Source: an uncultured Cryomorphaceae bacterium
Lineage (GTDB): Bacteria; Bacteroidota; Bacteroidia; Flavobacteriales; Schleiferiaceae
DNA: 64,000 bases
Direction: 5' to 3'
Assembly (NCBI GenBank): GCA_937120475.1
Contig: CAKZJV010000007.1
Span: 1,132,068 to 1,196,067 of the forward strand
Shown here: positions 50,298-59,126 of the stretch, one piece after another
How the letters are laid out: each line of letters opens with the position of its first letter
Position numbering within the stretch: position 1 is the first letter of the stretch
Translations under genes and position numbers: made by a program
Notes under the pieces: model-generated
Told to the model about the DNA's origin: nothing
What the model saw: the letters and a program-made list of their open reading frames with translations, nothing else
Databases searched by the model: none

Positions 50298-51589
50298 CTC
50301 ACCAGGTCTTTTATAAGCCCGGCAAGCCTAGCCGTTAAGTAGCGCCTGCTGTATTTTTCTCTTTTTCCGCTGGTAGCGTTTGCGGCCGTTATTGGTTTTG
50401 TTAGTTTTTGCCTGATCCAGAGGTTCAGTCCCTCCGCATCGTCCACATCAAAAAATTGTCCGAAACTATTCTCATCTACAATATTGGCGGCATCGCTCTG
50501 CAAAGGCCCAACCCCTATAATTTGCTTTCCGGAGCCAATGTACTCAAATAGCTTAGCCGGTATTATTCCCTCATTTCCCTTAAGAGTAGGTATTAGCAGT
50601 AAAAGGAAATCGCTTGCGGCCAATATGCCCATAACTTCAGAGTGACTAACATAACCCCTGAAGTTAATTTCAAAGTGAATCTCACTTGCGCTCAAAAGGT
50701 TTTTAGCGTAATTATCCGCCTTACCCACCAAGTTGAAACATATGTTCTCCTGGTCCGCCTTATTCAATTTTTTCAGTCCATCTACAAAAGTGTGCAAGGG
50801 GTACTTTTCGGTAAGTGTCCCGCTGTAGGTAATCTGAACTTTTTCCGAAGACCCTATGGTTTTGGTGGTAGGTAAATCTTCTTCATCATACCCGTTGGTA
50901 ATGGGCCAAATTTTTTTCGGATCAGACACCTTACCGGCCAACATTTTCCCGAAACCGGGACTTGCCGTAGTGATCTTGTCTGCAGTGTTTAAAACCTTAG
51001 ACTCCAGTGAGCGCTCCTTTCGTCTTACCCATGCTGTGGGATAAAAGTCATTGTAGTAATAAATGTCCGTCCATGGGTCTCTGAAATCCGCTATCCAAGC
51101 TACACCCAGTTGTTTTTTAAGCTGTAAACCAATTAAATGGGTAGAGTGCGGGGGGCCGGTGGTAATAATAATGGAAACATTATCAGATGCAATTATTTCC
51201 CGGGCCTTTACCACCGCAAATCTTTTCCAGGCTCTCCGCGGATCAGGATAAAAGAAGTTTCCGCGGATAAAGCGAGCCAGCTTTTCCTTAAAGCCAGGTT
51301 GCTTTTCCTCACTGGCAAAACCTGAATAAGGTATTTCATTGCGGTTGGTAGCCTTTTTATAAGCTCCAAAAAGCTCCCTGGTTTCAGTGCGATAAACTTT
51401 AATCTCCTGAGGCACCTCTTTTTCCAGGGATTCATCAATGATGGGATAGGTCCCAAATTCAGGATCAACGGTTAAAACAATCGGCTGAATATCATTTTCA
51501 AGTAAATACTTAGAAAACTTTAACCATCGTTGAACCCCGGGCCCACCGGCCGGTGGCCAATAATAGGTTATGATTAGAGCCTTTGTCAT
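50294..51589 (-). CDS. Glycosyltransferase family 4-like protein
   Basis: A 431-aa GT-B glycosyltransferase. The N-terminal acceptor domain begins ALIITYYWPPAGGPGVQRWLKFSKYL (Gly-rich loop, about 4-29). The C-terminal donor domain has KVQITYSGTLTEKYPLHTFVDGL (about 249-271), RGYVSHSEVMGILAASDFLLL and the EX7E-type segment EGIIPAKLFEYIGSGKQIIGVG (about 341-362). It probably adds a hexose to a lipid-linked glycan. It is the only retaining-type glycosyltransferase seen in this part of the window. Confidence 0.9.
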   Translation of the reverse strand: MTKALIITYYWPPAGGPGVQRWLKFSKYLLENDIQPIVLTVDPEFGTYPIIDESLEKEVPQEIKVYRTETRELFGAYKKATNRNEIPYSGFASEEKQPGFKEKLARFIRGNFFYPDPRRAWKRFAVVKAREIIASDNVSIIITTGPPHSTHLIGLQLKKQLGVAWIADFRDPWTDIYYYNDFYPTAWVRRKERSLESKVLNTADKITTASPGFGKMLAGKVSDPKKIWPITNGYDEEDLPTTKTIGSSEKVQITYSGTLTEKYPLHTFVDGLKKLNKADQENICFNLVGKADNYAKNLLSASEIHFEINFRGYVSHSEVMGILAASDFLLLLIPTLKGNEGIIPAKLFEYIGSGKQIIGVGPLQSDAANIVDENSFGQFFDVDDAEGLNLWIRQKLTKPITAANATSGKREKYSRRYLTARLAGLIKDLVS

Positions 51590-51886
51590 TTATTGGTATT
51601 ACACCGCAAGGTTAAAAGAAATATTGAATACTCTGCCTTAAGTTTATTGAGAAAAGAGCCGTGGCAGAACCTAACCCCTTAATTAAGGTCAGTCGAATTA
51701 AACTTTCAGGCCAAAGCCTTCGGATTTCTTGTTTTTGGGAATATTCCAAGTGCATTGTCACCGCTTTCTGAACTCATCCTCAGTTAATATATTCATTTTC
51801 AATGTTTTACAATTTTAAAGCTTTATAAAGCACTTGATTGCCTTCAATGGTTTACTTACCTTCGAACCCTATAAACCTTAGCCCTT
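51590..51886. other. Longest gene-free stretch (297 bases)
   Basis: No open reading frame or RNA gene is recognisable here. Two perfect palindromes stand out: CCTTAATTAAGG at 51677-51688 and GGAATATTCC at 51738-51747. TTG (51838-51840) and TACCTTCG (51857-51864, one mismatch to TAnnTTTG, 16-base spacer) could be the promoter of the downstream T9SS gene. Confidence 0.4.
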
Positions 51887-54787
51887 ATGAGGAAATTACT
51901 CGCTTTCCTGTTTCTATATACTTGCTGCTCATCTCTATTGTTGGCCCAAACCTTCACATTAAAACAACTCAATGTAACTAATGGTAATGATCGTCAGGTG
52001 AACATTGGTGATTTAGATAATAACTCCTACCCCGACTTATTTTTCTCCAATATAAATCCGGCTTCGAGTGAATTTTATGTAAACTGGCGCGATACCCTTA
52101 TACAAGCAACCACCGGTTTAGGTAACGCACCAGATAGGGTTCGGTCAGCCTCCATAGGTGATTTTGACAACGACTGCCTGGCAGACATCTTTTTCGGCAA
52201 TGGCGGGGGTGGGTTTAACGGTTCGGCCAGAGCCAACCAGCTGTTTCAGAATGCTCCTTATGGATCTTTCACCGCGGTGAGCGGTCCGGGCTCATTATCT
52301 CAAAATACTAATTCTGTGGCTTGGGGAGATCATAATAAAGATGGTTTTCTGGATATGTTTATTGTTAACACCAGTTCGCAGAATAACAACCTATATACTA
52401 GCAATGGTAATGGCACCTATACCGGCCTAAGTGGACAAAGCGTAGTGCAGGATGGTGACAATGGAAGCTCCGGACAATGGGTGGATTTTGACAATGATGA
52501 TGACCTGGATCTTTTTGTGACCAATGCTTCCGATGAGGACAACCTATTATATGTACAGGATAGCATCGGTTACTTCAGCAAAGTTACAACTGGTGCTATT
52601 GTTAACGATGGGGGAACTTCCTTTTCCGGAGCCTGGGGCGACTACAATAACGATGGACATATAGACCTTTTTGTGGCTAACTCCGCAAACCAGGTAAATT
52701 TTCTTTACACCAATAATGGTAATGGAACCTTTAATAAGGTAAGCTCTCAGGACATTGTAACGCGCAACTCCTACTCTACTGGCGCGTCATGGGGTGACTT
52801 GAATAACGATGGGTATATTGACCTGGTAATTGCCAACGGCCGTACTTTACCTGGAAGTGTAAATGAAAACCTGGTGTATATCAATAATGGGAACGGTACT
52901 TTTAGCCGAATGACATCAGGCTCTATTGTAAGCGATCAGCAATCATCCACCTCGGTGGCCATCTCTGACCTGGATCGTGATGGAAATTTGGATGTGATCC
53001 TATCCTCGCGTAATCAAGCCAATGACATTTATTTCAGCCAGGGAGGCACCAACTCTTACCTTAGTTTTGATCTCTACGGAACTACTTCTAACAGCTCAGC
53101 CTTAGGAGCTAAAATCAAGCTCAAAGCTGATTTGGATTCCAGTGGTAACTCCACCTGGCAATACCGGGAGCTAATGTCCAATTCAGGGAACGGTCAAAAC
53201 GGCTTCGATATTCACTTCGGCATTAAAAAGGCAGCCGTAATAGATTCTCTGGTGATCAATTGGCCTTCGGGTCAGCAATGTGTATTCACCAACGTAACTC
53301 CGAACGCTTATTACCACATTACCGAAGGTATTTGCAGCATGGATACCGTCATTGAATCGAGGTTTACAGATACCAGCAGTTACCTGAATGCGTTTTTTAC
53401 CGATAAAAGTCGGGGACCGCTTGTTCGTCATTTCTGGGATTTTGGAGACGCTTCTATTAACTCCGATACCAGTAATTTACCAAACCCGAATTACCGGTAC
53501 AATCAACCAGGTACTTACACGGTGTGCCATTACATATATGATAACGTGTGCAAATGGGACTCTAGCTGTACGGTTGTTAATATTTGCCCGGACACCAGTG
53601 TACTGGGTTTTAATGATGTAGCTCTGGGACTTACTTTGAGCGTTACCGATACGTCCGTTTCAAACGCTTTCATCACCTCCTGGGACTTCGGGGATAATAC
53701 GCCTCCCGTAAACGGCAATAGTGTAAATCACACCTATTCTTCTGCCGGAACCTACACGGTTTGCCTTACGTTAACCGATAGCTGCCGCACCAAGAGTTTT
53801 TGCCGTACCATAACCGTTTGCAACGACACCTTGTTAGCTGGTTTTGGTTCCAGCCTCAACGGCTTAACCGTTTTGTTTAGTGATTCCTCGATAAATGCTA
53901 CTAGTATTTCCTGGAATTTCGGAGATGGAAATACAAGTAACTTAACCAACCCTCAACATACTTTCCCGGCACCGGGCTATTATTTCGTGTGCCAGACCGT
54001 AACGGACGCCTGTACCTCCAGTACTTTCTGTGATACTGTAGAAGTTTGCCTGGACACTGCGGTGGCCAATTTCTCAGTAAGCAGCAGTGGTGCGTTATTT
54101 AATTTCACCAGCCTTTCTTTAAACGCTGATCGTTACAACTGGGATTTCGGGGATGGCAACTTTAGCTCTAACCCTAATCCTAGCCATATTTTTAGTAACG
54201 AAGGAAAATTTACGGTATGCTTGGCGGTAAGCAACGATTGTTATTCGGATACCATTTGTCAGGAAGTAACGGTTTGTGCCAATCGAGGAGTATCGGATTA
54301 TACTTTTGCAAAATCTTCCTTGCCCAGATCGGTACAGTTCAACGAAAATGTCACCAATGCCATAAGCTACTCCTGGGATTTTGGCGATGGCTCGTCTTCC
54401 AATAACCCCAACCCCATTAAAATATTTGCTGATCCGTTGGTCTATAAGGTGTGCTTAACGGTTACAGACTCCTGCGGTTTGCAGGACAGTACCTGCAAAA
54501 ATGTAGATATGACGGAGGTGGGGCTCAGTGAATTGAAAATCCTGGCCGGCTTCCAGGTTTATCCCAATCCCACCCATGGTTTAGTACGCCTGGAAACTAA
54601 CGAGATTGCCGACAAGAACCTTGCGGTTGAGCTTATTGATCTGAATGGTAAAAAGGTGCTACGCTCTGTTTATCCTAAAAGGGAAAGAAGCATGGAACTG
54701 GATATGTCCTTCTTGCCCGATGGTATTTACATTTTGAGAATCCGGTTGGACGGGTATCCGCGAAATATCAGGATCAGCAAACAGTAA
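51887..54787 (+). CDS. T9SS type A secreted FG-GAP/VCBS, ASPIC/UnbV and PKD-repeat protein
   Basis: A 966-aa surface protein. It has a signal peptide (1-20, ending LLLAQ), FG-GAP/VCBS repeats with D-x-D/N-x-D-G calcium-type loops (about 35-385), an ASPIC/UnbV-type domain (about 395-480), and five PKD domains with W(D/N)FGD at about 517, 599, 676, 751 and 830, one every 75-80 residues. A type A sorting domain follows (about 885-966, with VYPNPTHGLVRLE). Each PKD repeat carries regularly placed Cys residues, unusual for calcium-type surface modules. The role is probably adhesion or scaffolding. A strong terminator follows its stop. Confidence 0.92.
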   Translation: MRKLLAFLFLYTCCSSLLLAQTFTLKQLNVTNGNDRQVNIGDLDNNSYPDLFFSNINPASSEFYVNWRDTLIQATTGLGNAPDRVRSASIGDFDNDCLADIFFGNGGGGFNGSARANQLFQNAPYGSFTAVSGPGSLSQNTNSVAWGDHNKDGFLDMFIVNTSSQNNNLYTSNGNGTYTGLSGQSVVQDGDNGSSGQWVDFDNDDDLDLFVTNASDEDNLLYVQDSIGYFSKVTTGAIVNDGGTSFSGAWGDYNNDGHIDLFVANSANQVNFLYTNNGNGTFNKVSSQDIVTRNSYSTGASWGDLNNDGYIDLVIANGRTLPGSVNENLVYINNGNGTFSRMTSGSIVSDQQSSTSVAISDLDRDGNLDVILSSRNQANDIYFSQGGTNSYLSFDLYGTTSNSSALGAKIKLKADLDSSGNSTWQYRELMSNSGNGQNGFDIHFGIKKAAVIDSLVINWPSGQQCVFTNVTPNAYYHITEGICSMDTVIESRFTDTSSYLNAFFTDKSRGPLVRHFWDFGDASINSDTSNLPNPNYRYNQPGTYTVCHYIYDNVCKWDSSCTVVNICPDTSVLGFNDVALGLTLSVTDTSVSNAFITSWDFGDNTPPVNGNSVNHTYSSAGTYTVCLTLTDSCRTKSFCRTITVCNDTLLAGFGSSLNGLTVLFSDSSINATSISWNFGDGNTSNLTNPQHTFPAPGYYFVCQTVTDACTSSTFCDTVEVCLDTAVANFSVSSSGALFNFTSLSLNADRYNWDFGDGNFSSNPNPSHIFSNEGKFTVCLAVSNDCYSDTICQEVTVCANRGVSDYTFAKSSLPRSVQFNENVTNAISYSWDFGDGSSSNNPNPIKIFADPLVYKVCLTVTDSCGLQDSTCKNVDMTEVGLSELKILAGFQVYPNPTHGLVRLETNEIADKNLAVELIDLNGKKVLRSVYPKRERSMELDMSFLPDGIYILRIRLDGYPRNIRISKQ

Positions 54788-54793
54788 AAAAAA

Positions 54794-54821
54794 GCCCGGA
54801 ATCAAATTCCGGGCTTTTTTT
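54794..54821. terminator. Bidirectional intrinsic terminator
   Basis: GCCCGGAAT / ATTCCGGGC (54794-54802 and 54806-54814) with a CAA loop, flanked by A8 on the left and T7 on the right. It serves the T9SS gene on the plus strand and the DUF4834 gene on the minus strand, whose stop lies at 54820-54822. Confidence 0.92.
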
Positions 54822-55077
54822 ATTTCTCTTTTACTTCTTCGTAATCCACATATTCACCAACCTTTTTACCGGTTGACTTTCCCCGGCTATTGGGCGAGTA
54901 GGTTATGGTAACATCACCCTCCCGTTGATTTTGAAAAGTGCTGTTGCTGTTATAGGGATTGTAACCTCTGGCTCTGCGGCCTCCCGTAGCATAACCCTGC
55001 CTGAATGGTTTTATAAAAAGATACTTCACCAGGAAGTATATGAGGTAAAAGAAGAGTGCGAATAATATAAACCCCAC
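54820..55077 (-). CDS. Small membrane protein, DUF4834-like
   Basis: An 85-aa protein with one N-terminal membrane helix (about 2-22, FILFALFFYLIYFLVKYLF) and a polar tail rich in Gly, Arg, Asn and Ser, ending in a charged KKVGEYVDYEEVKEK. This size and layout fit DUF4834 proteins of Bacteroidota. The start is GTG at 55075-55077, 6 bases after the carB stop, so it is probably translated from the rpmH-carB message. The function is unknown. Confidence 0.72.
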   Translation of the reverse strand: MGFILFALFFYLIYFLVKYLFIKPFRQGYATGGRRARGYNPYNSNSTFQNQREGDVTITYSPNSRGKSTGKKVGEYVDYEEVKEK

Positions 55078-55083
55078 AGTTTA

Positions 55084-57930
55084 CTATTTACTTAAATACA
55101 AGTTGCGTTCGGAATATATCTTTTTAAAGACCGGATCACTCAAATCCTTAATGAAGTATATCTTCTCACCGGTTGACTTCATTTCCGGTCCTAACGCCTT
55201 GTTTACATTATAAAATTTATTGAACGAAAAAACCGGTTGTTTAATTGCCCAACCGCCTTTCTTTGGGTTAAACTCAAAATCGCTGAGTTTATTTTTTCTT
55301 AACATTACCTTGGTGGCATAGTTCACGTAAGGCTCATCGTAGGCCTTCGCAATAAAGGGTACCGTCCTACTGGCCCTCGGATTGGCTTCTATAATGAACA
55401 CTTCATCATCCTTAATCGCAAACTGTATGTTGATCAAACCCACCGTACCCAGGGCCATAGCAATCTTTTTGGTATGTGCTTCAATTTGATGGATGATCAA
55501 ATCGCCCAGGTTAAAAGGAGGCAAAGTAGCATTGCTATCACCGGAATGTATTCCACAAGGTTCTACGTGTTCCATAATACCCATGATGTACACATTTTCG
55601 CCATCACAAATGGCATCGGCTTCCGCCTCTATGGCACCATCCAGGTAATGGTCTAGTAGCACCCGGTTACCGGGTATGGATTTGAACAGCTCAATGACGT
55701 GGTGCTCCAGCTCATCCTGGTTAATTACAATCTTCATCCCCTGGCCTCCCAATACGTAGGATGGCCTCACCAGAATGGGGAAACCGAGTTTATCGGCCAA
55801 CTCACGGGCTTCATCGGCATTGGTAATTACCCCAAATTCAGGATAAGGGATCTTATTGTCTTTCAACAGTTCCGAGAATCGGCCACGGTCTTCGGCAAGG
55901 TCTAGCGCATCAAAGCTGGTCCCTAAAATTTTAATGCCGTATTTGTTAATCTTCTCGGCCAGTTTTAAAGCCGTTTGACCACCTAGTTGTACAATAACTC
56001 CCTCCGGCTTTTCATGAAGGATGATGTCGTAGATATGTTCCCAGAAAACCGGTTCGAAATACAGTTTGTCGGCCGTGTCAAAATCGGTGGAAACGGTTTC
56101 AGGGTTACAGTTGATCATAATCGTTTCGTAGCCACACTCCTTGGCCGCCAAAACTCCATGAACACAACAGTAATCGAACTCTATTCCTTGCCCGATGCGA
56201 TTAGGACCTGAACCTAGCACCACCACTTTGGGCTTGTCGGTACGTTCGCTCTCGTTCTCCGAAAAACGCTGACCATCCGCTTCAACCTCCATTTCAAAAG
56301 TAGAGTAATAATAAGGGGTTTCAGCCTGGAACTCTGCCGCACAGGTATCCACCAGTTTCCACACCCGCTTAATACCATCGTTCACCCTGCGGGTATGCAT
56401 TTCACTTTCAAGGCACCCTACCATATGAGCGATTTGCCGATCGGCAAAACCTTTCATTTTGGCATCCAGCAATAATTCGCGTGGCAAGGTTTCCACGTTA
56501 TATTTTTCAATCTCACTGTGAATCTGCACCAGTTCCTCAATCTGTCGCAGGAACCACATATCTATCTTGGTGATTTCATGAATTCTGCGCAGCGGTATTC
56601 CCAACTGCATGGCATCGTAGATCACAAATACCCGGTTCCAACTGGCTTTTTCCAACATCTCAAGTACCCGGTCCTGGTCGGTATAACCCCTTCCGTCAGC
56701 ACCCAGGCCGTTGCGTTTTACTTCCAGCGATTGTGCAGCTTTTTGCAGTGCTTCTTGGAATGAGCGTCCAATACCCATCACTTCACCCACTGACTTCATT
56801 TGGATGCCTAACCTCCGGTCGGCACCTTCAAATTTCTCAAAGTTCCAACGGGGGATTTTTACGATCACATAATCCAGCGTAGGTTCAAAATAAGCGGTGG
56901 TAGTTTTGGTAATCTGGTTAAAAAGCTCGTCCAGATGGTAACCAATGGCCAGCTTGGCGGCAACTTTTGCGATGGGATAACCGGTTGCCTTGGAGGCCAA
57001 AGCTGAAGACCGGGAAACGCGGGGGTTGATTTCTATGGCCACGATGTCTTCATTCTCATCGTTACTCACCGCAAACTGTACGTTACAACCACCGGCAAAA
57101 GTTCCTATGGAGCGCATCATCAGAATAGCCATATCCCGCATCTTCTGGTAGGTGGTATCAGAAAGTGTCATTGCTGGAGCTACTGTAATGGAATCACCCG
57201 TATGGATACCCATCGGGTCCATATTTTCAATGGAACAAATAATGACCACATTATCATTGGCATCGCGCAGAAGTTCCAATTCGTACTCCTTCCACCCTAC
57301 CAGGGCCTTATCAATCATTACTTCGTGGATGGGAGAAACTTCCAGGCCACGGGAAAGAGCCTCTTCAAACTCGTCTTTAGTATGTACAAAAGTGGCCCCC
57401 GACCCTCCCAGGGTATAACTGGCGCGGATACAGAGTGGAAAACCAAATTCCTGGGCAATGGACTTACCCCTTAAAAATGAAGTAGCTGTTTTTGAGGGAG
57501 CAACCGGGATGTCTATCTTTTCCATCAGAACCCTGAATTCCTCACGGTCTTCGGTAATATTAATCGCATCGATGTCCACTCCTATGATACGTACACCGTA
57601 TTTTTCCCAAACCCCCTGCTTGTCCGCCTCTATGCACAGGTTAAGAGCGGTTTGACCACCCATGGTTGGCAATACTGCATCTATTTTATGTTTAGAGAGA
57701 ACTTCCTCAATAGATTCCACCTCCAGGGGCAGCAAATAAATATTATCGGCCACTACATTATCGGTCATAATGGTAGCCGGATTGGAATTGATGAGGGTTA
57801 CTTCGATACCTTCCTCACGCAGTGAACGGGAGGCTTGCGATCCCGAATAATCAAATTCACAAGCCTGGCCGATAATGATGGGGCCACTTCCGATGATGAG
57901 TACCGATTGGATGGATGAGTCTTTAGGCAT
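55084..57930 (-). CDS. carB: Carbamoyl-phosphate synthase large subunit (CarB), short form
   Basis: A 948-aa synthetase using glutamine-derived ammonia, bicarbonate and two ATP. Two homologous halves are present: the first ATP-grasp half starts VLIIGSGPIIIGQACEFDYSG (about 10-30), the second VVVLGSGPNRIGQGIEFDYCC (about 570-590). SYTLGGSGATFVH and SYVLGGQGMKIV, the two phosphate-binding loops, are intact. The protein stops soon after GPEMKSTGEKIYFIKD, where Escherichia coli CarB continues with a roughly 135-residue MGS-like allosteric domain (ornithine and UMP control). That domain is absent, which I believe is common in Bacteroidota. carA is not in the window. Confidence 0.96.
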   Translation of the reverse strand: MPKDSSIQSVLIIGSGPIIIGQACEFDYSGSQASRSLREEGIEVTLINSNPATIMTDNVVADNIYLLPLEVESIEEVLSKHKIDAVLPTMGGQTALNLCIEADKQGVWEKYGVRIIGVDIDAINITEDREEFRVLMEKIDIPVAPSKTATSFLRGKSIAQEFGFPLCIRASYTLGGSGATFVHTKDEFEEALSRGLEVSPIHEVMIDKALVGWKEYELELLRDANDNVVIICSIENMDPMGIHTGDSITVAPAMTLSDTTYQKMRDMAILMMRSIGTFAGGCNVQFAVSNDENEDIVAIEINPRVSRSSALASKATGYPIAKVAAKLAIGYHLDELFNQITKTTTAYFEPTLDYVIVKIPRWNFEKFEGADRRLGIQMKSVGEVMGIGRSFQEALQKAAQSLEVKRNGLGADGRGYTDQDRVLEMLEKASWNRVFVIYDAMQLGIPLRRIHEITKIDMWFLRQIEELVQIHSEIEKYNVETLPRELLLDAKMKGFADRQIAHMVGCLESEMHTRRVNDGIKRVWKLVDTCAAEFQAETPYYYSTFEMEVEADGQRFSENESERTDKPKVVVLGSGPNRIGQGIEFDYCCVHGVLAAKECGYETIMINCNPETVSTDFDTADKLYFEPVFWEHIYDIILHEKPEGVIVQLGGQTALKLAEKINKYGIKILGTSFDALDLAEDRGRFSELLKDNKIPYPEFGVITNADEARELADKLGFPILVRPSYVLGGQGMKIVINQDELEHHVIELFKSIPGNRVLLDHYLDGAIEAEADAICDGENVYIMGIMEHVEPCGIHSGDSNATLPPFNLGDLIIHQIEAHTKKIAMALGTVGLINIQFAIKDDEVFIIEANPRASRTVPFIAKAYDEPYVNYATKVMLRKNKLSDFEFNPKKGGWAIKQPVFSFNKFYNVNKALGPEMKSTGEKIYFIKDLSDPVFKKIYSERNLYLSK

Positions 57931-57982
57931 ATTTTTAAACTATTGCTTAGCAGTAATTTGTGAAGGCCTGAGGCCAAATTCC

Positions 57983-58013
57983 AAAAAAAAAGGTGTTGCC
58001 ACGGACAACACCT
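57983..58013 (-). terminator. Intrinsic terminator between rpmH and carB
   Basis: On the minus strand AGGTGTTG / CAACACCT with a 7-base loop is followed by nine T residues. It lies 30 bases after the rpmH stop and before carB, so carB is transcribed by read-through or from its own promoter. Confidence 0.88.
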
Positions 58014-58043
58014 CAAATATATTACTATGAGTAAAAGAGCATC

Positions 58044-58202
58044 TTAGCCTTTATAGTTTCCTTCATCTGAAACCGTCAATCGCTTACGACCCTTCGCTCT
58101 GCGGGAAGCCAAAACCTTTCGGCCATTTGCAGAAGCCATTCTTTCACGGAAACCGTGTTTGTTTTTTCTTTTTCTATTAGAAGGTTGATAAGTTCTTTTC
58201 AT
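58044..58202 (-). CDS. rpmH: 50S ribosomal protein L34
   Basis: A 52-aa, strongly basic ribosomal protein found by reading the minus strand. It begins [20 protein letters not shown] and continues [20 protein letters not shown], the hallmark L34 sequence, ending in a flavobacterial-type VSDEGNYKG tail. The ATG is 58200-58202 and TAA 58044-58046. It has its own promoter (58247-58275) and terminator (57983-58013), so it is a monocistronic unit. The gene is not next to dnaA or rnpA here. Confidence 0.97.
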   Translation of the reverse strand: MKRTYQPSNRKRKNKHGFRERMASANGRKVLASRRAKGRKRLTVSDEGNYKG

Positions 58203-58246
58203 TTCAATATATCTTTACCTCAGTTTGACGCTCTCATTTCGGCCTG

Positions 58247-58275
58247 CAAAGATAAAATAATTTTAAAAGCTACAA
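58247..58275 (-). promoter_or_regulatory. rpmH promoter
   Basis: On the minus strand TTG (58273-58275), an 18-base spacer and TATCTTTG (58247-58254), an exact TAnnTTTG. The leader to the ATG is about 40 bases. The -33 element lies 16 bases from the ATG of the divergent SDR gene. Confidence 0.7.
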
Positions 58276-58291
58276 TACTCTAGTCAAAAAT

Positions 58292-59077
58292 ATGGGATAT
58301 TTCTCTGAAAAAACGATTTGGATAACCGGAGCTTCTTCCGGAATTGGTGAAGCGCTCGCTAAAGAGCTTAGTAAAGATGGGGCCAAACTGATACTTTCCG
58401 CCCGAAGAGAAAACGAATTAGTGCGAGTACAGCAAGCCTGTGCCCATCCCGAAAAGGTAAAAATATTACCACTGGACCTGGAACAACATGAACAGGCTGA
58501 TGATTGGGTTAAAAAGGCCTGGGGCCTTTTTGGGGGCATTGACGGTTTGGTTAATAATGGTGGTGTAGGCCAATTCGGTGATTCTCTGGAAACCGATGAC
58601 CATGTAGAACGAAAGCTTTTTGAAGTCAATTACTTTGGTAATGTGGCTTTAACCAAAAGGTTGCTTCCTAAAATGTTGGAAGCCCAAAAAGGGCAGATTA
58701 TGGCGATTAGCAGCATTGCCGGAAAGTTTGGCCAGGCGAAGCTAGCAGCCTACTCGGCTTCCAAGGGGGCACTAACCCTTTATTACGAAAGCCTGAAGGA
58801 AGAGCTCTACCATACTCCGGTTAAAATACAAGTGGTGAGCCCCGGTTTTATTCAAACCAGTGTAACCCTCAACTCACTAAAGCCGGATGGATCGAAAATG
58901 AATAAGAACAGTCCGGCCCAGGAGAATGGGATGCCGGCCAGGGTTTTTGCCAAAAAGCTCAAAAAGGTGATGCAGGGTTCGAAATTTCACAGATACATCG
59001 GCCGTAAAGAATTGCTGGCGGTACCGATTCACACCGTATGGCCATCCGCCTTTTATAAATTGATCAGGAAAAACTAA
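58292..59077 (+). CDS. SDR-family oxidoreductase (DHRS7-like)
   Basis: A 261-aa short-chain dehydrogenase. The cofactor loop is TGASSGIG (11-18), followed by VNNGGVGQF (NNAG position, about 86-94), the catalytic Ser in ISSIAGKF (about 137-144) and YSASKGA (Tyr and Lys, about 151-157). The C-terminal tail (RYIGRKELLAVPIHTVWPSAFYKLIRKN) is like the DHRS7/retinol-dehydrogenase subgroup, which often reduces lipid-derived carbonyls; the substrate is unknown. It is divergent from rpmH. Confidence 0.9.
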   Translation: MGYFSEKTIWITGASSGIGEALAKELSKDGAKLILSARRENELVRVQQACAHPEKVKILPLDLEQHEQADDWVKKAWGLFGGIDGLVNNGGVGQFGDSLETDDHVERKLFEVNYFGNVALTKRLLPKMLEAQKGQIMAISSIAGKFGQAKLAAYSASKGALTLYYESLKEELYHTPVKIQVVSPGFIQTSVTLNSLKPDGSKMNKNSPAQENGMPARVFAKKLKKVMQGSKFHRYIGRKELLAVPIHTVWPSAFYKLIRKN

Positions 59078-59126
59078 TGGCCGGTGCAACTGCTATTCGT
59101 ATTTTTGATTTGCTGAAAATGAAGAA

